From Microbacterium sp. 3J1 (GTDB lineage: Bacteria; Actinomycetota; Actinomycetes; Actinomycetales; Microbacteriaceae), in assembly GCF_001049495.1 (NCBI RefSeq), contig NZ_CDWI01000011.1, forward strand, positions 744,001-808,000: a DNA stretch of 64,000 nucleotides, written 5' to 3'. Shown in pieces: positions 41,429 through 49,526 of this stretch; positions within the stretch are counted from its first letter, which is position 1, and every line of letters begins with the position of its first letter. The notes beneath the pieces were generated by a model. It was given only the letters and a program-made list of their open reading frames with translations, made no database searches and was not told where the DNA came from. The translations under genes and the position numbers were made by a program.

Positions 41429-41504
41429 CCTCGACCGGGAGTCCGAGCACCCCAGCGGCGCAGAAGCGTTGTCGGTGGCGCGCGCCTGCTCCTCCCGGTC
41501 GAGG
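41429..41504. repeat. 13-base inverted repeat with 50-base loop
   Basis: CCTCGACCGGGAG at 41429-41441 is repeated inverted at 41492-41504, straight after the preceding stop codon. A large stem-loop or a binding site for a dimeric protein is possible. It opens the non-coding stretch 41,427-41,930. Confidence 0.5.
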
Positions 41505-41652
41505 CCCCCGACCGGTGTCAACGCGAGCCCCGCCATTGGTCGCGAAGGACTCCCTCTTCGGAACCGCCCGCTGACTCTTCGGGCGAGGAGTACCTGCACC
41601 GCACGAGGGGCGCCAGCCACACCCGCCGGCGCCCCTCGAACACCCCACCGCA

Positions 41653-41904
41653 AACCGCGCCCTGAAACCCCGCCCTGCCCGCCCGAGCGGAGGGCGCAGT
41701 TCCACCACCAGGGCGCAGTTAGGGCGCAGTTGAAAAAGCCAACCGGACCCTCAAACTTCCCCGTCATTCCGCCGAACTACCCACCACAGGGCGCAGTAGG
41801 GCGCAGTTATCTGAATCGCCACAGCTCTTTGATTAGTAACTAAGTGACCTGGCTATACGCGCGCACGGCACGACCAACCTGCTCAGCCACCCAAACTGCG
41901 CCCT
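41653..41904. repeat. Iteron-like cluster of AGGGCGCAGTT
   Basis: AGGGCGCAGTT occurs at 41691, 41710, 41721 and 41798, with a ten-base copy at 41788. An inverted copy lies at 41894 and an inverted one-mismatch copy at 41653. The copies are partly back to back (41710/41721 and 41788/41798). The stretch lies just before the HNH and terminase genes. A palindrome TTAGTAACTAA is at 41833-41843 in an AT-richer patch. Sites for a phage DNA-binding protein are likely; the role could be packaging recognition, origin or late control. Confidence 0.8.
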
Positions 41905-41930
41905 GCCCGACCACCAGGAGGCACCCCGAC

Positions 41931-42248
41931 GTGAGCAGCCAGCGCACCAACACCCGCCGCGACCACGAGCTCCGCCAAGCCTTCTTCGAAGAAGGCCAAC
42001 GACTAGACGCCGCCGGCGACCCCGAAGCCGACTGCTGGCTCTGCCACCAACCCATCGACTACACCGCCGCCCAAGGCAGCACCCCCGACTCGCACAACCT
42101 CGACCACCTCCACCCCGTCTCCACGCACCCCGAGCTGCAATCCGACCCCGACAACTTCCGCCACTCGCACACCCTCTGCAACCAGCAACGCGGCGCCGGC
42201 GCACCAGCCCTCGACCTCGGCGAACAGATGCCGCCCTGGTGGCTATGA
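41931..42248 (+). CDS. HNH endonuclease
   Basis: The 105-residue protein has the HNH core CWLCHQPIDY, then NLDHLHPVSTHPELQSDPDNFRHSHTLCNQQRG, with the zinc-binding CxxC at the front and the catalytic His in LDHLHP. Phage HNH proteins next to terminase assist cos-site cutting by the large subunit. The GTG at 41931 is supported by AGGAGG nine bases before; a longer frame from an ATG at 41844 would run through the repeat region. It overlaps the next gene by ATGA. Confidence 0.9.
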   Translation: MSSQRTNTRRDHELRQAFFEEGQRLDAAGDPEADCWLCHQPIDYTAAQGSTPDSHNLDHLHPVSTHPELQSDPDNFRHSHTLCNQQRGAGAPALDLGEQMPPWWL

Positions 42249-42709
42249 CGAACGGAGATCCCATGACCCTCCCGCACCGCATGATCGGCTCGCCCCTCGA
42301 CATCGACCCGTCGCCCGAGCACCGCGCCGCACTCGAGGAGTCCCGGGCAGACCGCCGCCAGTTCGAACGTGCCGACATCACCGACGGCCCGCACCACGTC
42401 CTCGTCGACGAGCGCCAGACCGGCAAGACGCACCTCTCCATGCGCTGGCTGCTCGCGGCGCCCGACGGCGTCACCCGCGTACTCATCGTTCCCTCGGCGC
42501 AGATGGCCGACCACTTGCGCCGCGAGTACGACCTCCGACCGCGCGACCAGCGCATCATCTCCGTCGACCAGCTGCGACGTCAGGGCGGCGGACACGCCGG
42601 CGTCGAGTACGGCATCGATGAGACCGTCGAGGTCCTGACCCGGCTGCTCGGCCTCCGAACCTCCCCACGCCTGCTCAGCGTCTGCACCGCCACCGATTGG
42701 CAGGCGTGA
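42245..42709 (+). CDS. Small P-loop-like phage protein
   Basis: The 154-residue protein has VLVDERQTGKTHLSMRWLL, a P-loop-like strand-loop-helix with TGKT but lacking the first Gly of a full Walker A. RVLIVPSAQMADHLRREY and RIISVDQLRRQ follow. It resembles the N-terminal ATPase half of terminases or helicases, without the rest. Its place between HNH and the methyltransferase, in the packaging block, suggests a packaging accessory. The ATG overlaps the HNH stop; a downstream ATG at 42263 is an alternative. Confidence 0.6.
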   Translation: MTNGDPMTLPHRMIGSPLDIDPSPEHRAALEESRADRRQFERADITDGPHHVLVDERQTGKTHLSMRWLLAAPDGVTRVLIVPSAQMADHLRREYDLRPRDQRIISVDQLRRQGGGHAGVEYGIDETVEVLTRLLGLRTSPRLLSVCTATDWQA

Positions 42710-42759
42710 GACCCCCACCCCTCGGAAAATCCAGCATCCCGGCCGGGGGCGGACCACAG

Positions 42760-42794
42760 CCCGGGGGAGTGGTCCTCTCTCCCCGGGCATTTTT
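42760..42794 (+). terminator. Intrinsic terminator before the methyltransferase gene
   Basis: CCCGGGGGAG at 42761 pairs, with one bulge, with CTCTCCCCGGG ending at 42787, and CATTTTT follows. It lies in the 128-base gap between the P-loop gene and the methyltransferase gene, and could separate two late units. Confidence 0.6.
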
Positions 42795-42837
42795 GGGCAC
42801 CCCCATCGCGCGCACGCGCAGGAAGTGAGGCATCCGC

Positions 42838-44133
42838 ATGGCCGATTCGACCGTGACTCGCCTCGAGGTCACCTCCTTCGACGTCGCGGAGCTGCAGGTG
42901 TTCCATCGGAACCCGCGGCGCGGCGACGTTCGGGCGATCGCGGAGTCTCTCGCGTCGCATGGCCAGTATCGGCCGATCGTCGTGAACGTCGGCACGCACA
43001 CCGGACGCGCGAACGAGATCCTCGCGGGCAACCACACCTACCTCGCGGCGTGCTCGCTCGGATGGGCGACCGTGCAGGCGACGACCGTCGACGTCGACGA
43101 CGCGACCGCGCACCGCATCGTGCTCGCCGACAACCGGCTCGCGGACCTCGGTGCCTATGACGAGGTCGACCTCGTGGCCGCGATGAGTGCCGCCGGCGAC
43201 CTCGCCGGGACCGGGTACGCGGCGTCGGATCTCGACGAGCTGCTCGCGCAGCTGTCGACGCCGGTGTCGCTGACCGATCCTGACGACGTGCCGGCGCTGC
43301 CGGATGCCGACTCTGCGATCTCTCGCGCCGGCGACGTGTGGATGCTGGGACCTCACCGGCTCCTGGTCGGCTCGTCCGGCGACCTCGAAGCGGTGCGCGC
43401 GGCGATGCCCGCGGGCGTCCTGTGGGATTGCATCTGGACGGACCCACCGTACGGGGTCGACTACGTGGGCGGGACCGGCATGACGATCCAGAACGACGGG
43501 CCCGCCGCAGCGATCGCCGTGTCGATCGCGTTCCTCGAGGTGGCCGTGCAGATGGCCCGCCCGGGCGCTCCGGTCTACGTCGCTCACGCTGACGCGCTGC
43601 GCGTGCCGCTGCAGACGGCGATGGAGCACCTCGGCATCCGCTACCGCCAGACCCTGATGTGGGTGAAGGACCGGTTCGTCCTGTCGCGCGCCGACTACCA
43701 CTACCAGTCGGAGCCGATCCTCGCCGGCGAGATCGACGTCGAGCGCGACCATGATCCGATCGCCTACGGCTTCGCGCCGGGTGGCGAAGGTCGCCTCGGC
43801 CGCGGCGGCCCGCACTGGCACGGCGACAACCGTTCGGCGACCGTGTTCGACGTCCGCCGTCCGTCGCGCTCGGCTGAGCACCCGACGATGAAGCCCGTTG
43901 AGCTCGTCGAGCGGATGCTCGTCAACTCGTGCGCGCCCGGTGCCTGGGTCGCTGATGGGTTTGGCGGTTCCGGTTCCACGCTGATCGCCGCGCACCGGCT
44001 CGGCAGGAAGGCGTTCCTCGTCGAGCTGGACCCTGCCTACGCCGACGTCATCTGTCGGCGCTTCCAGGAGCACACCGGCATCGTCCCCGTTCGTGACGGT
44101 CAGCCGGTCGACTTCACCACGGTCGACGCATGA
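42838..44133 (+). CDS. ParB-domain DNA methyltransferase
   Basis: The 431-residue protein has an N-terminal ParB/Srx-like domain (about 1-110): FHRNPRRGDVRAIAESLASHGQYRPIVVN, NEILAGNHTYLAA and IVLADNRLADL. A DNA methyltransferase domain follows, with TDPPYG at about residues 201-206 and, later, DGFGGSGSTLIAAHRLG as the SAM loop. The DPPY-before-FxGxG order is that of class beta N4-cytosine or N6-adenine enzymes. No restriction enzyme is present, so it is an orphan, probably modifying phage DNA. It overlaps the terminase small subunit gene by ATGA. Confidence 0.9.
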   Translation: MADSTVTRLEVTSFDVAELQVFHRNPRRGDVRAIAESLASHGQYRPIVVNVGTHTGRANEILAGNHTYLAACSLGWATVQATTVDVDDATAHRIVLADNRLADLGAYDEVDLVAAMSAAGDLAGTGYAASDLDELLAQLSTPVSLTDPDDVPALPDADSAISRAGDVWMLGPHRLLVGSSGDLEAVRAAMPAGVLWDCIWTDPPYGVDYVGGTGMTIQNDGPAAAIAVSIAFLEVAVQMARPGAPVYVAHADALRVPLQTAMEHLGIRYRQTLMWVKDRFVLSRADYHYQSEPILAGEIDVERDHDPIAYGFAPGGEGRLGRGGPHWHGDNRSATVFDVRRPSRSAEHPTMKPVELVERMLVNSCAPGAWVADGFGGSGSTLIAAHRLGRKAFLVELDPAYADVICRRFQEHTGIVPVRDGQPVDFTTVDA

Positions 44134-44768
44134 CCGAGCGTGAGCAGTGGAAGATCGCGCTCACGCTCTTCAAGGCCGGAGCGACGTACGAGGAGATCGC
44201 GCCGAAGGTCGGCGTGAAGAACGCGGCCACCGCGCAGCGCATCGTCCAGAAGGCGATCGACGCGTCGACGATCGCGCTCGATCAGACCGCGTCGCGCATC
44301 ATCGACCTTGAGCGGCTGGAGACCCTTCACCGGGTCTACTGGCCGAAGGCTCTCGGCGGCGATGTCGCCGCGTTCGACCGTGTGCAGAGGATCGCGGAGG
44401 ATCGCCGGCGCCTGATCGGTGAACCGACGCGCATCAAGAACGCGATCACCGACGCGCTGGAGAAGTCGCTCGGCGCGCTCGATCTGCAGGACGCCGACGA
44501 GGCGCTCGTCGCGTCATGTCGGCAGGTCGCTCGTCAGATCGATCACGCGGTCGCGAATGGCACCTCGCTCGAGGCGACGAAGGCCCTGTACCTGCTGCCG
44601 CACCTGTGGAACGGGTTGCGCGAGCTCGGCGCGACGCCGGCTGCGCGAGCTGCTCTGCAGGCATCCCTGCCCGCGCCGGATGCGCCGGCCGACACGGATG
44701 CGCCGAAGGGGGGTCCCGTTGACCTTGGTGACTTCAAGCAGCGGCGTCGCGGAGGCGGAGGAAGCTGA
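44130..44768 (+). CDS. terS: Terminase small subunit
   Basis: The 212-residue protein starts with a helix-turn-helix of the terminase small subunit type (WKIALTLFKAGATYEEIAPKVGVKNAATAQRIV). A helical oligomerisation part follows (about 60-110), and then a Pro/Asp/Gly-rich, basic tail. The small subunit recognises the packaging site. The call rests on HTH, length and the position right before the large subunit, whose start lies 50 bases inside this gene. ATGA overlap with the methyltransferase gene. Confidence 0.8.
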   Translation: MTEREQWKIALTLFKAGATYEEIAPKVGVKNAATAQRIVQKAIDASTIALDQTASRIIDLERLETLHRVYWPKALGGDVAAFDRVQRIAEDRRRLIGEPTRIKNAITDALEKSLGALDLQDADEALVASCRQVARQIDHAVANGTSLEATKALYLLPHLWNGLRELGATPAARAALQASLPAPDAPADTDAPKGGPVDLGDFKQRRRGGGGS

Positions 44769-46398
44769 CTTCACCGGCCTCGTCGGCTCGGAGGAGCCGC
44801 GGCTGTGGACGCGCCCGCTGCGGCCGCTGACCGAGGAGACGTCGCTCGGCTTCGAGGTGATCGAGTTCGCGCTCGTGTTCCTGGGCATCGCGCTGTACCC
44901 GTGGCAGAAGTGGTTGCTGATCCACGCGCTCGAGCTGAACGTCGATGGAACCTTCCGTTTCCGTCGTGTCATCGTGCTCGTGGCGCGCCAGAACGGGAAG
45001 AGTCTGCTCGCTGCGGTGCTCGCCGCCTGGTGGCTGTTCGTCGATTCCGACCGCTTCGAGGAGCGGTTGCCGCCGTTCCGTTTCAAGGTGCTCGGCACGG
45101 CGCAGAACCTCGACACCGCGCAGGACGTGTGGAACCTCACCGGCCGCTGGTGCGACCTCGAGAACGACGGGCACGTGCCGGCTCTCGCCGCCCTGGTGCA
45201 GAAGGTCCAGCGGAAGAACGGGCAGCCCGGCATCTACCTCCGCAACGGAGCGCACTACGAGGTCCGCGCTGCGTCTCGGAAGGGCGGCCGCGGCAAGGCT
45301 GCGGCCCGCGTTCTCATGGACGAGATGCGCGAGCAGCAGACGTTCGACGCGTGGGACTCGGTCGCGCAGACCACGAAGGCCATCTTCAACTCGCAGCTCT
45401 GGGGGATCTCGAACGCCGGTGACGTGCGCTCGGTCGTCCTCCGCAAGCTGCGCGCGAACCTGCTCGTCGAGATCGAGGAGTGGCTGGCGCGCGGGCTCGA
45501 CGAGCTCGAGGCCTACGCGAACGGCGAGATCGCCGCATCCACCTCGGCGCTGTTTGAATGGTCGGCTCCTGACGGGTGCGCGCTCGACGACGTCGACGCG
45601 ATCCTGCAGGCGAACCCGAGCATCGGGCACGGCGAGATCACTGTCGAGATGTGCCTCCAGGATTCCCGGGACATGCTCGAGGCGAGCTACCGCACCGAGG
45701 TGCTCTGCCAGTGGGTCACGTCGAAGGTGCATTCGTTCATCTCGCCGAAGGAGTGGAGGCCGCGGCACACTCGCGTCGCTGACATCGAGATCCCGCGCGG
45801 GGCCCGCACCGTCTGGGCGATCGACACCTCGACACCTGACCGCTCCACCACCTGGATCGCTGCGGCCGTCATGACCGCTGACGGACGCCCGTTCACCACG
45901 GTGCACGCTCGCCGCGCCGGCATGCTCTGGGTGCCCGACTACATGGCCGAGCTCGCCGAAGCCTCCGGCCACAACGAGGTCGTGATCCAGGCGCGGGGCA
46001 CCGCGGCGGTGGAGTTCATCGAACCGCTGAAGGCGCTAGGCATCCAGGTTCACGCGCTCGACGGAGGAGCGTTCGCCATGGCGACAGGCCGGATGCGCGA
46101 TCGCGTCCGCGATCGCCGCCTCGTCGTCCTCGAGCAGCCTCCCATCGATCTCGCGATCGAGGGCGGCGTCGTCACCCAGTACGCGGAGAACCTCGCCTGG
46201 TCGCGGCACAAGTCGCAGCCGATCGACATCGCGGGACTCGTCGCGATGACCGAGGCGCTCTACGGGCTCGAAGTACTCGAGCCCGCCCCGCCGGTCGTGA
46301 TCCCGCCTCCGCCTCCGAAGGCGACGACGCTGCAGCGCGCTCGAGGCGGTGATGACATCCGGGCACGGGGCGAGAGCCTCCGCACCCTGCAGTTCTGA
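44719..46398 (+). CDS. terL: Terminase large subunit
   Basis: The 559-residue motor-nuclease packages DNA into the head. The ATPase domain has LYPWQKWLL, Walker A VARQNGKS at residues 88-95 and Walker B VLMDEMRE with Asp201 and Glu202. The nuclease domain has VWAIDTSTP, the first metal-binding Asp. The C-terminus is Pro-rich. No ATG fits before the conserved region. The TTG at 44719 has AAGGGGGG ahead and is preferred; GTG at 44728 is the alternative. Confidence 0.95.
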   Translation: MTLVTSSSGVAEAEEADFTGLVGSEEPRLWTRPLRPLTEETSLGFEVIEFALVFLGIALYPWQKWLLIHALELNVDGTFRFRRVIVLVARQNGKSLLAAVLAAWWLFVDSDRFEERLPPFRFKVLGTAQNLDTAQDVWNLTGRWCDLENDGHVPALAALVQKVQRKNGQPGIYLRNGAHYEVRAASRKGGRGKAAARVLMDEMREQQTFDAWDSVAQTTKAIFNSQLWGISNAGDVRSVVLRKLRANLLVEIEEWLARGLDELEAYANGEIAASTSALFEWSAPDGCALDDVDAILQANPSIGHGEITVEMCLQDSRDMLEASYRTEVLCQWVTSKVHSFISPKEWRPRHTRVADIEIPRGARTVWAIDTSTPDRSTTWIAAAVMTADGRPFTTVHARRAGMLWVPDYMAELAEASGHNEVVIQARGTAAVEFIEPLKALGIQVHALDGGAFAMATGRMRDRVRDRRLVVLEQPPIDLAIEGGVVTQYAENLAWSRHKSQPIDIAGLVAMTEALYGLEVLEPAPPVVIPPPPPKATTLQRARGGDDIRARGESLRTLQF

Positions 46399-46411
46399 AA
46401 GGAGGCCCGGC

Positions 46412-47920
46412 GTGGCTAAAGAAATCGGCTACCAGACGACCTCGCTCCCGACGTGGGCGGCGCTCGCTGGACAGGCGCACGAGACGAACGCGCAGCTGGT
46501 GTGGCCGCTCTCGATCGAGGCGTACGACAAGATGCGGCGGGAGGAGCCGCAGGTCGTCTCGGTGCTTCGCGCGATGATGTTGCCGATCCTCTCTGCGCGC
46601 TACCAGCTCGAGCAGGGCAACGCTCGCGACGAGGTCGTAGAGCGCATCGCAGCCGACCTCGGTCTCACGATCAAGGGCAAGGACCCGATCCCGCCGCATC
46701 GCACGCGTGGCCGGCTGTCCTTCCGGGAGTACCTGCGCCTCTCGCTGCTCTCGCTCGTCTACGGCCACTCGGTCTTCGAGCAGGTCTACGAGCCGGACGC
46801 ATTCGGACTGCTGCGGCTTAAGAAGCTGGCATGGCGACCGCCGCGCACGATTTCGCAGTTCATCGTCGCACCCGACGGCGGGCTCGAAGCGATCACGCAG
46901 CACGGACTCCTGTCGGGCCAGCGGAGCGCGGTGAAGATCCCGATCAACCATCTCGTCGTGCACGTGAACGAGCGCGAGGGTGCGAACTGGATCGGTCAGT
47001 CGCTGCTGCGCTCGGCGTACAAGATGTGCGTGCTGAAGGATCGTGTGCTGCGCGTGCAGACGATGTCGATCGAGCGCAACGGTCTCGGCGTGCCGGTCTA
47101 CACGAGCGCGCCCGTTCCCACCGGCGCGGATCCGGATGCGCACAAGGCGTGGGTCGAGTCCGAGAAGGACGCCGGCCTGCAGATCGCGCAGGACTTCCGT
47201 GCGGGAGACGACTCCGGTGCGTCGATCCCGCACGGCGCGAAGCTCGAGCTGCTCGCCCTCACAGGCAAGCTCCCGGACACGAACCGACCGCTGCAGTACT
47301 TCGACGAGCAGATCGCCCGTGCCGTGCTCGCTCACGTCCTCAACCTCGGCGGCGACGACTCGACGGGGTCCTACGCTCTCGGTGACACGCTCGAGTCGAT
47401 CTTCACGAACTCGCTCAACGCGGTCGCCGCGGAGTTCGTCGACGTCACTCAGCAGCACGTGATCGAGGACTACGTCGATCTGAACTGGGGACCGGACGAA
47501 CCGGCACCGCGGCTCGTCGTCTCCAAGATCGGCGCAGAGAATCCGGTCACCGCGGATGCGATCCGTGCTCTCGTCGACGCGAAGGTCATCACCCCGGACG
47601 AAGCGCTCGAGGGTCACATCCGCGAGCTGCTCCGTCTCCCCGCTCGGCTCGCCGAGATCATCCCCGACCCTGATGGCCCGGCCGTGACGCCCAGTGGTAC
47701 CGACGAGCTCGTCACCACGATCGCCACCGCGACCGACGCCGAGCAGGCGCGCTTCGCCGCGGAGACGCTGCAGAAGGCGTACCTCGGCGTCGACAAGGTG
47801 CTCACCCGCCGAGAGATCCGAGAGCTCGTGCGCCGCTCCGGCGCCGACATCGACCCGGACGCCGCGCCCGACCAGGAGCCAGACCCGGTTCCCATCGTTC
47901 CCGAGGAGGAAGCCGCATGA
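46412..47920 (+). CDS. Phage portal protein (DUF935/Mu gp29-like)
   Basis: The 502-residue protein forms the ring through which DNA enters the head. It resembles the DUF935 portal family: LPTWAALAGQAHETNAQLVWPLSIEAYDKMRREEPQV at the start, then YGHSVFEQVYEPD, and FDEQIARAVLAHVLNLGGDDSTGSYALGDTLESIF, the typical wing-crown segment. GTG at 46412 has AAAGGAGG nine bases before. The C-terminus is acidic. It overlaps the protease gene by ATGA. Confidence 0.9.
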   Translation: MAKEIGYQTTSLPTWAALAGQAHETNAQLVWPLSIEAYDKMRREEPQVVSVLRAMMLPILSARYQLEQGNARDEVVERIAADLGLTIKGKDPIPPHRTRGRLSFREYLRLSLLSLVYGHSVFEQVYEPDAFGLLRLKKLAWRPPRTISQFIVAPDGGLEAITQHGLLSGQRSAVKIPINHLVVHVNEREGANWIGQSLLRSAYKMCVLKDRVLRVQTMSIERNGLGVPVYTSAPVPTGADPDAHKAWVESEKDAGLQIAQDFRAGDDSGASIPHGAKLELLALTGKLPDTNRPLQYFDEQIARAVLAHVLNLGGDDSTGSYALGDTLESIFTNSLNAVAAEFVDVTQQHVIEDYVDLNWGPDEPAPRLVVSKIGAENPVTADAIRALVDAKVITPDEALEGHIRELLRLPARLAEIIPDPDGPAVTPSGTDELVTTIATATDAEQARFAAETLQKAYLGVDKVLTRREIRELVRRSGADIDPDAAPDQEPDPVPIVPEEEAA

Positions 47921-49146
47921 ACCCCTTCAAGCCGAACCGGCCGCCGGCTGCGGCACTCACCGCACGCGCCGAGATCCCGACTCCCGTCGTGGCGAACGGT
48001 GTCGCGACGCTCCGGCTCTACGACGTCATCGACGCATGGGGTGGCGACTGGGGTGTGTCGGCCGGCGAGTTCAACGCCGCGATCGACGCGCTGCCTGACG
48101 GCATCACGGAGATCCGCCTGCTGATCAACTCGCCCGGCGGGGAGGTATGGGACGGGCTCGCGATCCTGAACGCGCTGCGATCGCATCCCGCGCGCACCGT
48201 CGCCGTCGTCGAGGGCATCGCCGCATCCGCCGCGTCGTTCGTCGCGGCAGGCTGCGACGAGATGGTGATGTCGCGCAATTCCGAGGTCTACATCCACAAC
48301 GCGATCGGGTATGCCTCCGGCGACGCCGAGGTGATGCGCGCTGCCGCTGAAGACCTCGAACGGCTCGACCGGAACATCGCGTCGATCTACGCGGAGAAGT
48401 CCGGCAAGAGCATCGAGTACTGGCTCGCTGAGATGCCGAAGGACCGGTTCATGACCGCCGAGGAGGCGCTCGAATCCGGGCTCGCCGATCGGATCGAAGG
48501 AGCCGACGCTGCACCCGTCGCCCGCGCGCGCTTCGACATGTCCATGTTCGCGCGGCCTCGAGGCGATCGCTCGCCGCAGGCCACGCTCCCTGAACTCCCG
48601 AGCTCAACCGAGCCGGGTGACCCCAACCGAAAGGACGATCTCGTGGCTTACGAAGATCTGACGGCTGGCCTCCGCGAGCGGCTCGGTGTGACCGAGACCG
48701 CCCTCACGGATGAGCAGCTCCTGGCCGCGCTTGACGAGTCTCTCGCCGAGCGCGCAGAACCCGACGAGGCGGCCGCCCCGGCGGCCGAGGCGACTCCGGC
48801 CGCCGCCCCCGTCGCCGATGGCTCGGTCGTCGTCGAGGCCGGCGCCTTCGCCGAGCTGCAGCGACAGGCCGCGCTCGGCGCGACCGCCCACGCGACGCAG
48901 CAGACTCAGCGCCGCGAGGGCATCGTGCAGAACGCGATCAACGAGGGCCGCATCGCCCCCGCGTCGCGTGAGCACTTCCTCGCTCTGCTCGGGAAGGACG
49001 AGGCCGGCACGGTGGCGGCTCTCGCGTCGTTCCCGAAGGGCACCATCCCCGTGGCCGAGATCGGTCACAGCGAGTCGGAGGCCGTCACCGACAACCAGCG
49101 TCTCGCCGCGAAGGCCGGCTGGGGCACGACCAAGAAGGAGGCCTGA
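47917..49146 (+). CDS. ClpP-type prohead protease with scaffold region
   Basis: The 409-residue protein has a ClpP-like serine protease domain (about 25-200): INSPGG at 70-75, catalytic Ser104 in GIAASAAS, His127 in YIHNA and Asp176 in PKDRFMTAEEA. A scaffold-like helical C-terminal half follows, starting near residue 243, with Ala/Pro/Glu linkers and a final TTKKEA. Such proteins direct capsid assembly and are then cleaved. An internal start at 48643 may give the scaffold alone. ATGA overlap with the portal gene. Confidence 0.92.
   Translation: MNPFKPNRPPAAALTARAEIPTPVVANGVATLRLYDVIDAWGGDWGVSAGEFNAAIDALPDGITEIRLLINSPGGEVWDGLAILNALRSHPARTVAVVEGIAASAASFVAAGCDEMVMSRNSEVYIHNAIGYASGDAEVMRAAAEDLERLDRNIASIYAEKSGKSIEYWLAEMPKDRFMTAEEALESGLADRIEGADAAPVARARFDMSMFARPRGDRSPQATLPELPSSTEPGDPNRKDDLVAYEDLTAGLRERLGVTETALTDEQLLAALDESLAERAEPDEAAAPAAEATPAAAPVADGSVVVEAGAFAELQRQAALGATAHATQQTQRREGIVQNAINEGRIAPASREHFLALLGKDEAGTVAALASFPKGTIPVAEIGHSESEAVTDNQRLAAKAGWGTTKKEA
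48643..49146 (+). CDS. Nested capsid scaffold (internal start in protease gene)
   Basis: A GTG at 48643 in the protease frame follows GAAAGGA by seven bases and begins VAYEDLTAGLRERLGVTE, exactly where the scaffold-like part starts after the protease domain. The product would be 167 residues, helical with an Ala/Pro/Glu linker. Lambda makes its scaffold Nu3 in the same way, inside gene C. Translation from this site is inference from the ribosome site and domain border. Confidence 0.6.
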   Translation: MAYEDLTAGLRERLGVTETALTDEQLLAALDESLAERAEPDEAAAPAAEATPAAAPVADGSVVVEAGAFAELQRQAALGATAHATQQTQRREGIVQNAINEGRIAPASREHFLALLGKDEAGTVAALASFPKGTIPVAEIGHSESEAVTDNQRLAAKAGWGTTKKEA

Positions 49147-49147
49147 G

Positions 49148-49516
49148 ATGGCTGACTACCTGCCCAAGTTCAACCCCGGCGCGCAGGTGCCGCTGACCGT
49201 CGGCGCCACGCCGGTCGTCGGCGGACGCCTCGTCGAGGTGTCGACCGCGAACGCGATCGTCCCCTCGGGCGCCGACTCCGCCAAGGTCCTCGGCGTCGCC
49301 GCGGAGGACGCCGCCGTCGGCTCTCGCGTGACTGTGTTCGCTCGCTCCGGCGGCGTGCACCGGCTCACGGCATCCGGCGCGATCGCCGTCGGCGCGCGCG
49401 TGGTCTCGGCCGCGGCCGGGAAGATCGCGACCATCGGCGCCGGCACCAACGCCATCGGCATCGCCCTCGAGGCCGCTGCCGCCGACAACGACGTCATCGA
49501 CGTCCTGTTCATCTGA
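49148..49516 (+). CDS. Head decoration protein (lambda gpD/DUF2190-like)
   Basis: The 122-residue protein is beta-rich, Gly/Ala-rich, and lies between scaffold and capsid genes. It has the pattern of DUF2190-type decoration proteins: PLTVGATPVVGGRLVEVS, VLGVAAEDAAVGSRVTVFARSGGVHRL and IGIALEAAAADNDVIDVLF. Such proteins trimerise on the mature capsid to stabilise it. The call is by position and pattern; no unique motif exists. The ATG follows the protease stop by one base. Confidence 0.8.
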   Translation: MADYLPKFNPGAQVPLTVGATPVVGGRLVEVSTANAIVPSGADSAKVLGVAAEDAAVGSRVTVFARSGGVHRLTASGAIAVGARVVSAAAGKIATIGAGTNAIGIALEAAAADNDVIDVLFI

Positions 49517-49526
49517 GGGAGATGAC

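Noticed and set aside
41469..41843. Plus-strand open frame of 124 codons across the repeat region
   Set aside because: Arg/Pro-rich sequence without ribosome site; the repeats simply translate into recurrent QGAV-like pieces.
41653..41904. CRISPR array
   Set aside because: The repeats are only 11 bases, some are directly adjacent without spacers, and orientation is mixed. No cas1/cas2 genes are near; the Cas4-like nuclease is a phage recombination-type protein.
42838..44133. Restriction-modification system
   Set aside because: No restriction endonuclease is adjacent. The HNH protein belongs to the packaging block by position and small size.
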